This document shows positions 25,169-33,176 of a DNA stretch of 64,000 nucleotides, one piece after another (the stretch's first letter is position 1; each line of letters opens with the position of its first letter). This stretch comes from an uncultured Acidimicrobiales bacterium (GTDB lineage Bacteria; Actinomycetota; Acidimicrobiia; Acidimicrobiales; Aldehydirespiratoraceae). The notes under the pieces were generated by a model. It worked only from the letters and a program-made list of their open reading frames with translations. It searched no databases and was not told the origin of the DNA. The position numbers and the translations under genes were made by a program. The DNA is taken from positions 1 through 64,000 of the forward strand of contig CATOTC010000006.1 in assembly GCA_951812975.1 (NCBI GenBank), in the 5' to 3' direction.

Positions 25169-25363
25169 TCACTGGCCGCCCTTCTGGATATAGCTCTTCA
25201 CAAAGTCCTCGGCGTTGGACTCGAGCACTTCATCTATCTCGTTGAGAAGGTCGTCGAGCTCCGCCTTGATCTCGTCGCTCCGCTCGCTCGCGGCGGGCGA
25301 CGCTTGCTCAGCAGGTTCGCGTTCGACTGGTGTTGGTTTGCGCACTTGTTCGCGTTCAGCCAT
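25169..25363 (-). CDS. pup: Prokaryotic ubiquitin-like protein Pup
   Basis: 64 residues, disordered and acidic. Central helix region ERSDEIKAELDDLLNEIDEVL is the Arc-binding segment that folds on the coiled coil, and the C-terminus SYIQKGGQ ends in Gln. Dop must deamidate this Gln to Glu before PafA ligation. A ribosome site (GGAG) lies 8 bases before the ATG, so unlike its neighbours it is not leaderless. It is placed between dop and prcB in the canonical order. Confidence 0.95.
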   Translation of the reverse strand: MAEREQVRKPTPVEREPAEQASPAASERSDEIKAELDDLLNEIDEVLESNAEDFVKSYIQKGGQ

Positions 25364-25378
25364 TTATCGTCTCCATTT

Positions 25379-26887
25379 CTAGGACCCCAAGCGTCGAAGG
25401 AGTTCCGTCGCAGAGTCACACTCATGAAACAAGTTACCCACATGGGCTTCGGTGCCGCGCAACGGTTCCATCATTGGCACTCTACGCAGCGCGTCGGTGC
25501 CGACATCGAAAACGAGCGAATCCCAGTTGGCGGCTACCACAGCCTCGGAGAACAACTGTAGGCACTTGCCGCGGAAGAAAGCACGAGTGTTGCTCGGCGG
25601 TTCGCTCATCGCCCTGGCGGCCTCGACATCATCGACGATCTGTTCCAAGCCGACTCGTGTGGCGAGAGACCGCTCTGGTCTCATGTCGTGGTACTGAATA
25701 TCCAGTGCTTTGAGCCGAGGGTCTCTCCAATCGAGTCCGTGCCGCTCCCGGTAACCCCCGATGAGGCGATATTTTGCGATCCAGTCGAGTTGGGTTGCGA
25801 GAGTCATGGGATCGACTTCAAGGCCTGTGAGCACCGCTTCCCAACGGTCGAGAACCTCCAGGGCCACCACTCCGCCGACGTTCTCCACACCGTTGGCCTC
25901 AACGTATTTTCGGCTCTGGTCATGCAGTTCCCACTGGATCTCGAGCGCCGTGGCTGTGGTTCCGTCAGCTAACTCGAGTGGCTGGGCGAGTGTCAGATCG
26001 TGAGACACTTGACGGAGTGCAGCCACCGGGGCAGCGAACACGAACTCGCGACTCAGAGCATCGTCCTCGATCAGAGCCAATACCAGAGCGGTGGTGCCCA
26101 CCTTCAAGAACGTCGAAATCTGCGAAGGGTTGGCGTCGCCCACGATGACATGGAGTCGACGGTACTTGCGAGCATCGGCGTGAGGTTCGTCGCGGGTGTT
26201 GATGATCGGTCGCTTCAAGGTTGTTTCCAAACCGACTTCCTCTTCAAAGAAGTCGGCGCGTTGGGTGAGTTGGTAAGGCACTTCGTCGGTGCTCTGGCCC
26301 GGTGTCTCGGAACCGACCTTGCCGGCTCCAGTGAAGATCTGGCGGGTGACGAAATGGCTGATGCAATGGGTCACGATGCGCCCGAACGGGGTCGTCCGGT
26401 CGACCAGGTAGTTCTCATGGAAGCCGTAGCTGTTGCCCTTCCCGTCACTGTTGTTCTTGTAGAGCACGATCTCCTGATCGGGTGGCAGTATTGCGTTGGC
26501 CGCGACCATCGAGCGTTGGGCGATCAGTTCGGCGGCCCGGTCATACAGGACCACACTTCGGGCATCCGCACATTCGGGTGTGGAGATCTCGGGGTGGGCA
26601 TGGTCGACGTAGTAGCGGGCACCGTTGGTCAGCACCGCGTTGACGAGGTGGGTCTCGACGTCTGGAGGCATCGAGGCGGTCGACACGTAGCCCCTGGCAT
26701 CGAGACCCGGCGTCTCATTGATGAAGTCCCAGTGGACTGTGTCTTTGCCGTCTTCGCTCCGGTATCCCGCTTCGTAGAGGTAGGCGTTGATGAGCACAGA
26801 GGACGCCGCGATCGGATTGGGGTCCTCGGTGCCGCGGTGAACTATCCCGTACTCGGTTTCGATGCCGATCGTCTTGGGTATTGACAT
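25379..26887 (-). CDS. dop: Pup deamidase/depupylase Dop
   Basis: 502 residues, paralogue of PafA. It opens PKTIGIETEYGIVHRGT with the conserved acidic residue used for deamidation. The Dop-specific long loop region after residue 40 (YRSEDGKDTVHWD) is present and distinguishes it from PafA. YVDHAHPEISTPECADARS and VLYKNNSDGKGNSYGFHENYL are the shared ATP- and Pup-binding blocks. It deamidates Pup's terminal Gln and removes Pup from substrates. Start ATG is set by a TAGGGT box 7 bases upstream, which is overlapped by a perfect inverted repeat. Confidence 0.96.
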   Translation of the reverse strand: MSIPKTIGIETEYGIVHRGTEDPNPIAASSVLINAYLYEAGYRSEDGKDTVHWDFINETPGLDARGYVSTASMPPDVETHLVNAVLTNGARYYVDHAHPEISTPECADARSVVLYDRAAELIAQRSMVAANAILPPDQEIVLYKNNSDGKGNSYGFHENYLVDRTTPFGRIVTHCISHFVTRQIFTGAGKVGSETPGQSTDEVPYQLTQRADFFEEEVGLETTLKRPIINTRDEPHADARKYRRLHVIVGDANPSQISTFLKVGTTALVLALIEDDALSREFVFAAPVAALRQVSHDLTLAQPLELADGTTATALEIQWELHDQSRKYVEANGVENVGGVVALEVLDRWEAVLTGLEVDPMTLATQLDWIAKYRLIGGYRERHGLDWRDPRLKALDIQYHDMRPERSLATRVGLEQIVDDVEAARAMSEPPSNTRAFFRGKCLQLFSEAVVAANWDSLVFDVGTDALRRVPMMEPLRGTEAHVGNLFHECDSATELLRRLGS

Positions 26888-26909
26888 TGAGCCGACCCTA
26901 CTCGGCTCA
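26888..26909 (-). promoter_or_regulatory. Inverted repeat overlapping the dop -10 box
   Basis: TGAGCCGA (26888-26895), six bases, then TCGGCTCA (26902-26909): a perfect 8-base inverted repeat. The minus-strand -10 TAGGGT (26900-26895) lies inside it, with 7 bases to the dop ATG. It is also the 24-base gap after the alr stop, so it could be an operator, or a hairpin after alr. No T-run follows. Confidence 0.5.
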
Positions 26910-26910
26910 G

Positions 26911-28017
26911 TTAGTTTTCGGTCCGTTGACCGACGTAGGAACGCTGGTACCTGGTGCCGATCGCGGTCAGGAGCTCGTGGGCGATGGTTCCGGCACTCTG
27001 CGCGACCTCGTCGATCGGAGCTCTATCCCCGATCAGTTCGATCTCCGCCCCGCATCGAAGTTCCGAGCCGGCGACATCGGTCACGTCGAGTGTGATCAGA
27101 TCCATGGAGACACGACCGATCACGGGCACCGGGACTGAACCGAAATAGGCGACTCCCGCATTCGACGCGGAACGAAGGTAGCCGTCTGCGTAGCCGACAG
27201 GGATCGTGGCGACCCGACCGGGCCGGTCGAACTCGCAGGTGGCGGCGTAGCCGACGAAATCACCAGGGTTAACATTGCGGATCTGCAGGATCGGCGCTGT
27301 CACCGAGACTACCTGGCACATCGGATTGCCCTTGCCGATGCACGGGTTGCCCCCGTACAGGGCGACCCCGGGGCGGGCGAGGTCGAAATGGTAGGCTGGA
27401 CCCAGGAAGATCCCGGCCGAATTGGCCAGCGACGCAGAGCCCATCGGCAGATGCCGACGGTGAGCCTCGAATCGTCGCAACTGTTCTGCGCTCTGGGTGC
27501 TGCCGGCGACGTCGGCGGAAGCGAGGTGACTCATTATGTGAACGACCTCGAGCGGGTCCAACCGCCAGAGTTCGTTGCTCAGCACGGCGGTTTCGTCTGC
27601 GCCCAGGCCGGCCCGGTTCATGCCGGTGTCGAGGTGGATCGTTGCAGGCAGCTTCTGCTGGCGCTGCTTTGCGGCGTCGGCCCAGCGGCCGATCTGTTCG
27701 AGACTGTTGAGCACCGGGATCAAACCGAGCTCGATCAGGTCCTCGGTCGTGCCGGGTGGCGCACCGATGAGCACGTGGATCTCGATGTCTTCGAGAGCGT
27801 GACGGTCTTCCAGGGCGTGACGCAACTGCTCGGCCTCGGAGAGCTGTGCGACGAAGAAACGACGGCATCCCTGTTCTGCGAGCGCTCTCGACACCTCGAC
27901 GGCTCCCAGACCGTATCCGTCGGCTTTCACCACCGCCGCGGCTTCGACCCCGTTGAGCTGCTCGCAGATGGTCCGGTAGTTCTTCTTGAGTCTCCCGAGG
28001 TCGATGGTGAGGTTCAC
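26911..28017 (-). CDS. alr: Alanine racemase
   Basis: About 368 residues from the GTG that overlaps the gdh stop (GTGA). PLP-dependent interconversion of L- and D-alanine for peptidoglycan. The PLP lysine is K31 in VVKADGYGLGAVEV (usual AVVKA-AYGHG); the C-terminal segment VGYAATCEFDRPGRVATIPVGYADG holds the Tyr region in a slightly altered form (GYAATC instead of GYGHTY). HLDTGMNRAGL is present. Extra upstream codons exist but lie inside the gdh frame. Coupling to gdh and position between proteasome genes are unusual. Confidence 0.9.
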   Translation of the reverse strand: MNLTIDLGRLKKNYRTICEQLNGVEAAAVVKADGYGLGAVEVSRALAEQGCRRFFVAQLSEAEQLRHALEDRHALEDIEIHVLIGAPPGTTEDLIELGLIPVLNSLEQIGRWADAAKQRQQKLPATIHLDTGMNRAGLGADETAVLSNELWRLDPLEVVHIMSHLASADVAGSTQSAEQLRRFEAHRRHLPMGSASLANSAGIFLGPAYHFDLARPGVALYGGNPCIGKGNPMCQVVSVTAPILQIRNVNPGDFVGYAATCEFDRPGRVATIPVGYADGYLRSASNAGVAYFGSVPVPVIGRVSMDLITLDVTDVAGSELRCGAEIELIGDRAPIDEVAQSAGTIAHELLTAIGTRYQRSYVGQRTEN

Positions 28018-29285
28018 GGGAATATTCCACGCAGACGGTAGACCTTCTGCAGCAGGGTCGAAGACTCGATGTAGGCCGCTCGCCGCCAACTGCATCGCTG
28101 TTCTCTGCGGACTGCCCAGACGCGGTCCGAGGCATCCCAGATGGCGTCACGGAGGCGTGAGTCTATGTCGTGGGCTGTCCAACGGCTGCTCGTCTTGTTC
28201 TGGACCCACTCGTAGTATGAGACGACCACCCCGCCGGCGTTGGCGAGGATGTCGGGAATCACGTTCACGCCGGCTTCTTCGAGGACGTCTGAGGCTTCGT
28301 TGGTTACGGGACCGTTGGCCGCCTCCACAATGGTGCGCGCGCGTATGCTCCCGACGTTGTCGGTTGTGATCTGCGATTCCAGCGCTGCGGGAACCAGAAC
28401 GTCTACATCGAGCGCGAAGAACTCCTCGCTGGAGATCGTGTCGCATTCTGTGAACCCTGCGATTGTGCGGTGACGCGACGCGTATCGCTTGAGTTCTGCG
28501 ACGTCGAGCCCGTCGGGGTTGTGGATGGCGCCGCTGATGTCGGCTACGGCGACGACGTCCATGTTGAGCTCGGCGAGCGCCTCAGCGACGTGCGATCCGA
28601 CATTGCCGAATCCTTGGATAGCGGCGCTCTGACCGCTCAGGGAGCGGTCGAGTTGGCCGTACAGGTGACGCAGGGCGTATGCCGCGCCGCGCCCGGTAGC
28701 GGCTTCGCGGCCAAGGCTGCCGCCCAACTCCACGGGCTTCCCCGTCACTACGCGGCGCGCGTTCTGCCTTTCTCCCGGGCCACGCGAGTTGAGGTACGTA
28801 TCCATCATCCAGCCCATGGTCTGGGCGTCGGTTCCCATGTCGGGGGCAGGGATGTCGAACTCAGGACCGATATTCTCTCCGAGAGCGTGGGTGAAGCGTC
28901 TCACCACCCTCTCGAGTTCAGCGTCGCTGAACCTGCTCGGATCGATGGAGACGCCGCCTTTCGCTCCGCCGAAAGGCAGGTTGAGCAGCGCGCACTTGAA
29001 GGTCATCCAGGTTGCGAGAGCCCGGGACTCGTTGAGGTCCATGCCTTGGTGGAACCGCATTCCTCCCTTGAACGGCCCGAGCACGTTGTTGTGCTGGATG
29101 CGGTACCCCTGAAGAACTACATGTTCGCCACTCTCGCGTTCGATCGGGAAGTTGACGATGAGTTCGTTCATCGGCCTCAGCAGGATGCGACGAACCTTCT
29201 GGTCCATGTCGATCGCCCTGGCAGCATCCTCGACGTTTGCCGTAGCCTCCCGATAGAGGCGGGTTGAACTCGCGGAGACGGTCAC
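28014..29285 (-). CDS. gdhA: Glu/Leu/Phe/Val dehydrogenase, likely glutamate dehydrogenase
   Basis: 423 residues. The substrate site is in LGPFKGGMRFH (K73) and TFKCALLNLPFGGAKGGV (K97, K109), with the catalytic Asp in PAPDMGTDAQTM. The NAD domain shows AIQGFGNVGSHVAEAL. Length and motifs match the hexameric NAD(P)-dependent glutamate dehydrogenase subfamily; coenzyme preference cannot be told. It oxidises or makes glutamate, linking to nitrogen metabolism. It lies 40 bases after arc and is coupled to alr, so it probably shares the arc transcript. Confidence 0.88.
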   Translation of the reverse strand: MTVSASSTRLYREATANVEDAARAIDMDQKVRRILLRPMNELIVNFPIERESGEHVVLQGYRIQHNNVLGPFKGGMRFHQGMDLNESRALATWMTFKCALLNLPFGGAKGGVSIDPSRFSDAELERVVRRFTHALGENIGPEFDIPAPDMGTDAQTMGWMMDTYLNSRGPGERQNARRVVTGKPVELGGSLGREAATGRGAAYALRHLYGQLDRSLSGQSAAIQGFGNVGSHVAEALAELNMDVVAVADISGAIHNPDGLDVAELKRYASRHRTIAGFTECDTISSEEFFALDVDVLVPAALESQITTDNVGSIRARTIVEAANGPVTNEASDVLEEAGVNVIPDILANAGGVVVSYYEWVQNKTSSRWTAHDIDSRLRDAIWDASDRVWAVRREQRCSWRRAAYIESSTLLQKVYRLRGIFP

Positions 29286-29325
29286 GTGCTTCCCTGCTGT
29301 TTCGTTCCTTGGCTTTCAGATGGGG

Positions 29326-31065
29326 TTACAGATACTGCCCCGGTGTCACCGAGTCGATCGACTTGCCGCCTGTCTTCACTTCATCGGAATGGGCCAGCGT
29401 GCGCACATAGACGATCGGCTCGCCCTTCTTTCCAGAGATCTTGGCCCAGTCATCGGGGTTCGTGGTGTTGGGGAGGTCCTCATGCTCCTTGAACTCCTGG
29501 CGAATCGAGGCCAACAGGTCGTCTGTGCGGATTCCGCGGGTACCGCCGGAGATCTCTCGCTTGATGGCGAGCTTCTTGGCCCGACGCACGACGTTCTCGA
29601 TCATCGCGCCTGAGGAGAAGTCCTTGAAGTACATGACCTCTTTGTCGCCGTTCTGGTAGGTGACCTCCAAGAACCGGTTCTCGGCGTCGGTGTTGTACAT
29701 CTGGCGCACGGTCTCCTCGATCATCGCCTGGATCGCCTTGTCGATCTCGCCCCCGCCCTGGGCCTCGATCGTGGCCTCGTCGATGGGCACGTCGGAGGTG
29801 AGATAGCGCGAGAAGATCGGTACTGCAGCTTCGGCGTCGGGGCGCTCGATCTTGATCTTCACGTCGAGACGTCCGGGACGCAGGATCGCAGGATCGATCA
29901 GGTCCTCGCGGTTCGACGCGCCGATCACGATCACGTTGCGGAGAGCCTCCACTCCGTCAATCTCGGCGAGGAGCTGAGGAACGATGGTGGACTCTATGTC
30001 GGAGCTGATACCGCTGCCGCGGGTTCGGAACAGGGACTCCATCTCGTCGAAGAAGACGATCACCGGCCAGCCTTCCTCACTCTTCTCCCGCGCACGCTGA
30101 AATACAAGCCGTATCTGGCGCTCGGTCTCGCCCACGTACTTGTTGAGCAGTTCGGGACCTTTGATGTTCAGGAAGAAGCTGCGTGCCTTGCTGTCGCCGG
30201 ACACTTCAGCAACCTTGTTGGCCAGACTGTTGGCAACTGCCTTGGCGATCAGCGTCTTGCCACAGCCGGGAGGGCCGTACAGCAGGATTCCCTTCGGGGC
30301 TGGAAGGTCGTAGTCCGAGAACAGCGCGGAGTGGACGAACGGCAACTCGACCGCGTCGGTGATCTCCTCGATCTGCTGGTCGAGTCCACCGACGTCCGCG
30401 TAGGACACGTCGGGTACCTCCTCGAGGATTAGATTCTCAACCTCGGGTCGAGGCAGCCGTTCCAGGACGATGCCTGCACGAGGATCGATGAGAAGGGTGT
30501 CGCCGCTGCGCAGCGGTGCTTGGCGAACCGCGTCGCTCAACTCGACCACACGCTCCTCATCGGCGCGTCCGATTATCAACGCTCGAGTGTTGCCGTCGAG
30601 CAGTTCTTTGAGGATGGCCACCTCCCCAGAACGATCGGGCCTGCGTGCGAGTATCACGTTGAGCGATTCGTTGAGCACCACCTCCTGACCACGGATCAGC
30701 TCGCCGGAGAGCTCGGGTTGCACTGCCACCCGCATCTTTCGGCCACCTGCGTGCACGTCGACGGTGCCGTCGTCATTGAGGTTCAGTACGGTCCCGTACC
30801 CCGAAGGCGGCTGGGTCAGTTTGGAAACCTCGTCGCGCAGAGTGGCGATGTGTTCGCGCGCCTCGCGCAGGGTGTAGGCGAGTTTCTCATTCTGGGACAC
30901 GGCCGTGTTGAGTTGTGCGCGGGCCTCGCTCAGGCGCTCCTCGAGGGTGGCGACGCGATTGTCGGTCTGGAGGGGTCGTCGCCGAAGTTCGACGAGTTCG
31001 TCCTCGAGTTCGGCGAAGCGCATACGGAGTCGATTGATCTCAGCCTCTGCCTCTGAGTTTTCCAC
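29326..31065 (-). CDS. arc: Proteasome-associated AAA+ unfoldase Arc/Mpa
   Basis: 579 residues. N-terminal coiled coil (about 5-85) recruits Pup. Tandem OB domains follow (about 86-210), then one AAA+ domain with Walker A GPPGCGKT at 264-271 and Walker [10 protein letters not shown] near 336-342, and an arginine-finger region after [16 protein letters not shown]. The C-terminus ends GQYL, the motif that docks into PrcA pockets. It unfolds pupylated proteins and threads them into the 20S core. A strong ribosome site (AGGAGGAAGC) precedes the GTG, and a TAGGGT -10 box lies at 31092-31097. Confidence 0.96.
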   Translation of the reverse strand: MENSEAEAEINRLRMRFAELEDELVELRRRPLQTDNRVATLEERLSEARAQLNTAVSQNEKLAYTLREAREHIATLRDEVSKLTQPPSGYGTVLNLNDDGTVDVHAGGRKMRVAVQPELSGELIRGQEVVLNESLNVILARRPDRSGEVAILKELLDGNTRALIIGRADEERVVELSDAVRQAPLRSGDTLLIDPRAGIVLERLPRPEVENLILEEVPDVSYADVGGLDQQIEEITDAVELPFVHSALFSDYDLPAPKGILLYGPPGCGKTLIAKAVANSLANKVAEVSGDSKARSFFLNIKGPELLNKYVGETERQIRLVFQRAREKSEEGWPVIVFFDEMESLFRTRGSGISSDIESTIVPQLLAEIDGVEALRNVIVIGASNREDLIDPAILRPGRLDVKIKIERPDAEAAVPIFSRYLTSDVPIDEATIEAQGGGEIDKAIQAMIEETVRQMYNTDAENRFLEVTYQNGDKEVMYFKDFSSGAMIENVVRRAKKLAIKREISGGTRGIRTDDLLASIRQEFKEHEDLPNTTNPDDWAKISGKKGEPIVYVRTLAHSDEVKTGGKSIDSVTPGQYL

Positions 31066-31091
31066 GCTTCCTCCTGGTTTGCTTCGGCGTT

Positions 31092-31097
31092 ACCCTA
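31092..31097 (-). promoter_or_regulatory. -10 box (TAGGGT) of arc
   Basis: TAGGGT on the minus strand, 26 bases before the arc GTG. The leader contains the AGGAGG ribosome site, so arc is one of the few leadered first genes here. No good -35 was found. Confidence 0.42.
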
Positions 31098-31146
31098 GAC
31101 GCGAGAGCGGCACTTCTATGGTTGCATCCCCTCCGGTTGGCGACGC

Positions 31147-31199
31147 AACCATCGTCTTCTCCAGAAATTTACTTCATCTTCGGTTCGAAGACGGTGGTT
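31147..31199 (+). promoter_or_regulatory. Inverted repeat with a nested alternative hairpin ahead of the ferredoxin unit
   Basis: Arms 31147-31159 and 31187-31199 pair at 12 of 13 positions with a 27-base loop. A small hairpin, CTTCG-GTT-CGAAG at 31178-31190, uses the first four bases of the right arm, so the two structures exclude each other. It could be an attenuator-like switch or a protein site for the divergent pair. Confidence 0.4.
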
Positions 31200-31202
31200 T
31201 TC

Positions 31203-31277
31203 ATGGATATGCTGTCCGTAGTGAAACTCACCAGCGCGGGCGGCACCCGCGTCTACACACGAGGTCGCGACGACTAA
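31203..31277 (+). CDS. Possible 24-residue leader peptide coupled to the ferredoxin gene
   Basis: ATG at 31203 (or 31209) opens a 24-codon frame, MDMLSVVKLTSAGGTRV and so on, ending TAA at 31275-31277, where the last A begins the ferredoxin ATG (TAATG). Such exact junctions indicate reinitiation coupling. No homologue is recognised and coding bias is not testable at this length. Confidence 0.3.
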   Translation: MDMLSVVKLTSAGGTRVYTRGRDD

Positions 31278-31510
31278 TGAAGGTTTGGATCGATCAGGAT
31301 CTTTGCACTGGAGACGGTCTCTGCGAAGAGATCGCGCCCGATGTCTTTACGCTTCTAGACGACGGCCTCGCCTACGTCAGGGAAGGCGACACGATCTTCT
31401 CAGACCCCGGCGGGCCGGACGGTCTTGCTGTGGTACCCGCCGGCCAGGAGGAGGCGACCATCGAGTCCGCCGAAGAGTGCCCCGGCGAGTGCATCTTTAT
31501 TGAGGTCTGA
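31277..31510 (+). CDS. Small ferredoxin with Asp-type cluster ligand
   Basis: 77 residues, ferredoxin of the 3Fe-4S/4Fe-4S single-cluster type. The motif DLCTGDGLC gives C10 and C16 with Asp13 midway (C-x2-D-x2-C), followed by APDVFTLLDDG. The third ligand is C68 in EECPGECIFIE, with an additional C72 nearby. Asp in the middle position is known in archaeal-type ferredoxins that can hold either cluster. It transfers electrons to an unknown partner. It lies between arc (divergent) and trmI (convergent), an arrangement recalled from other actinobacterial proteasome loci. Confidence 0.86.
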   Translation: MKVWIDQDLCTGDGLCEEIAPDVFTLLDDGLAYVREGDTIFSDPGGPDGLAVVPAGQEEATIESAEECPGECIFIEV

Positions 31511-31518
31511 GAGGCGCT

Positions 31519-32298
31519 CTACTCGCTGAGGAGTCTTGCACTGGTCAAGAAACCTGTGTGGGCGACCATCCGATGATCAGGCCGGACGGCCTGGTCCGCG
31601 ACGTGCCAGCCCCGGTTCAGTACCTCCATCGTCTGAGCCAAGCCGAACCGCGATCGTTCCAGTCGGGCGCGCAGCGCAGCGACCTGCATCATGCTCGGCG
31701 TGTAGGCCACAAGTATCCCGCCCGGACGCAGCGACTCCTCTGCGTGGGGGACCACCTGCCATGGTTCGGGCAGGTCGAGGACCACGCGGTCGAGGTCTGC
31801 AGCGCTGATGCCCTCATAGACGTCGCGAACGTGGGTGTCGTAGCGGTCGAGCACCTCCGGCCCCAGAAATCGGCTGACGTTGGTGAGTGCTCTCGCAAGG
31901 AAGTCCTCACGTATCTCGTAACCGATGATGTGGGCGCCTGCGCGGAGAATCGCGGTCGACAGTGCTCCGCTTCCCAGACCTGACTCCAACACACGGGCAC
32001 CGGGAAAGATGTCGGCCAGAATCAGGATCGGACCGATGTCCTTGGGATAGATGACCTGAGCTCCGCGCGGCATCTTCAAGACAAAGTCGGTGATAGTGGG
32101 TCGCAGCGCGATGAAGCTCATCCCCCTGGTCGAGCGGAATGAACTGCCTTCGTCGGAGCCGATCAGTTCGTCGTGGCTCAGTACTCCTGAATGGGAGTGG
32201 AATTCCCCTCCCGTCTCCAGATCAATCAGATAGCGGCGCTGCTTGCGGTCGATGAGCAACACCGGTTCGCCTGCGGCGAGGGGCCCACGTGCAGTCAC
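31519..32298 (-). CDS. trmI: tRNA (adenine-58-N1)-methyltransferase
   Basis: 259 residues. N-terminal small barrel (VLLIDRKQRRYLIDLE), then the Rossmann methyltransferase with FPGARVLESGLGSGALSTAIL as the S-adenosylmethionine loop, and VVLDLPEPWQVVPHAEESLRPGGILVAYTPSMMQ, the catalytic DLPEPW region of the TrmI family. Methylates A58 in the T loop of tRNA. It is the last of four co-directional genes (33057 to 31519) and often neighbours the proteasome genes in actinobacteria. Confidence 0.94.
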   Translation of the reverse strand: MTARGPLAAGEPVLLIDRKQRRYLIDLETGGEFHSHSGVLSHDELIGSDEGSSFRSTRGMSFIALRPTITDFVLKMPRGAQVIYPKDIGPILILADIFPGARVLESGLGSGALSTAILRAGAHIIGYEIREDFLARALTNVSRFLGPEVLDRYDTHVRDVYEGISAADLDRVVLDLPEPWQVVPHAEESLRPGGILVAYTPSMMQVAALRARLERSRFGLAQTMEVLNRGWHVADQAVRPDHRMVAHTGFLTSARLLSE

Positions 32299-32311
32299 TC
32301 GACGGTCCGCC

Positions 32312-32533
32312 TCAACTTGGGTCGACGTGACGAATGACGAGTGATTCGCCCGGCGCCAGTCGTTCGGAGAATTTCACCGGCATGTCTCCCTGTTTCAAGA
32401 CTCGGGCCAGCCATCGCCCCACGAAGCGGGCGACGAAGACCGTCAGCCAGACGCGGGACCCGCCCAGCAGACCGTTGCGGAAGCTCTTTAGTCGAATGGT
32501 CTCGAACAGAGTGCTCAAGCCGAAACGACGCAC
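32312..32533 (-). CDS. Small protein of unknown function upstream of trmI
   Basis: 73 residues, basic and hydrophobic: RRFGLSTLFETIRLKSFRNGLLG, a possible membrane-associated helix SRVWLTVFVARFVGRWLARVL, then PVKFSERLAPGESLVIRHVDPS with a beta-turn end. GTG start 6 bases after the upstream stop, and 13 bases before trmI. No family recognised; the gene is supported by operon geometry. Confidence 0.65.
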   Translation of the reverse strand: MRRFGLSTLFETIRLKSFRNGLLGGSRVWLTVFVARFVGRWLARVLKQGDMPVKFSERLAPGESLVIRHVDPS

Positions 32534-32539
32534 CGGGAA

Positions 32540-32761
32540 TCAGATCCTTCGAATCTCAACGACCGTTGAGCGGGTGGTTCCGACTCGACGTCCCAGGAAG
32601 TAGGCGAGAACGAGCAGAACGGCTCCGGCACCGACCGCGAGGGGCAGCATGCGCCGGGCGCTGTCCGTGGCCTGCTGCTCGACTTCTCCGACTACCGAAC
32701 GCAGAGTGGAGTCGAGGTCTTCGCGGGTGATCCTGTCTTGGGCTGCTGCCGCATCTGACAT
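32540..32761 (-). CDS. Small single-pass membrane protein
   Basis: 73 residues: an amphipathic N-terminus (DRITREDLDSTLRSVVGEVEQQATDSARR), one membrane helix (MLPLAVGAGAVLLVLAYFLGRRVG), and a short basic tail ending VVEIRRI. The start overlaps the stop of the upstream membrane protein by 1 base (TGATG). Both are likely co-translated; function unknown. Confidence 0.7.
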   Translation of the reverse strand: MSDAAAAQDRITREDLDSTLRSVVGEVEQQATDSARRMLPLAVGAGAVLLVLAYFLGRRVGTTRSTVVEIRRI

Positions 32762-33057
32762 CAGAGTGTCCTCTTTCGGATCTGTCGAACCAGCGCCGCA
32801 AGGATCCCGATCGAGCCGAGCAGGGTGATCCCATGAGGTGCCCAACTGAGGTTGCCGCTGAAGGTGGTCCCGGTTTCTTCCTGCAGCACCCGCAACGTCG
32901 CGATGGTCAGTGAGATCCCGGCGACCATCAACAGAGTGGAGCCGAGCACGCCGAATGCGATCCATCGAGGGATGGGTCGAAGCGGTTCAAGGAGTTCCTG
33001 GCGCGCATACTCCTTGACCAGATCATAGAAGTCGCCCGGTCCCAGTCGTTGTGCCAT
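32761..33057 (-). CDS. Small two-helix membrane protein
   Basis: 98 residues. An N-terminal helix (GDFYDLVKEYARQELLEPLRPI) precedes two predicted membrane segments (WIAFGVLGSTLLMVAGISLTIATL and PHGITLLGSIGILAALVRQI) with a short soluble loop between them. It resembles actinobacterial phage-holin-superfamily-like small membrane proteins, though not clearly enough to name. First gene of the trmI operon, with a TAGGCT box 8 bases before the ATG. Confidence 0.72.
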   Translation of the reverse strand: MAQRLGPGDFYDLVKEYARQELLEPLRPIPRWIAFGVLGSTLLMVAGISLTIATLRVLQEETGTTFSGNLSWAPHGITLLGSIGILAALVRQIRKRTL

Positions 33058-33065
33058 CGGTGCGT

Positions 33066-33071
33066 AGCCTA
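33066..33071 (-). promoter_or_regulatory. Leaderless -10 box (TAGGCT) of the trmI operon
   Basis: TAGGCT lies 8 bases before the ATG at 33057. A weak TTTCAG at 33094-33089 lies 17 bases upstream. Confidence 0.45.
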
Positions 33072-33176
33072 GGCGTCTTGGCCACACCCTGAAACCACTC
33101 CCCCGTTTCGCGCCCGTGAGACCCCCGACGCACAAATCCCATCCACAGCCGCGGGTCTGGGGTGCCGTCCGCAGCG

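Noticed and set aside
32540-32965. A 141-residue version of the small membrane protein
   Set aside because: The extra N-terminal residues are antiparallel-frame sequence of the upstream gene; the ATG at 32761 overlaps that gene's stop and is preferred.
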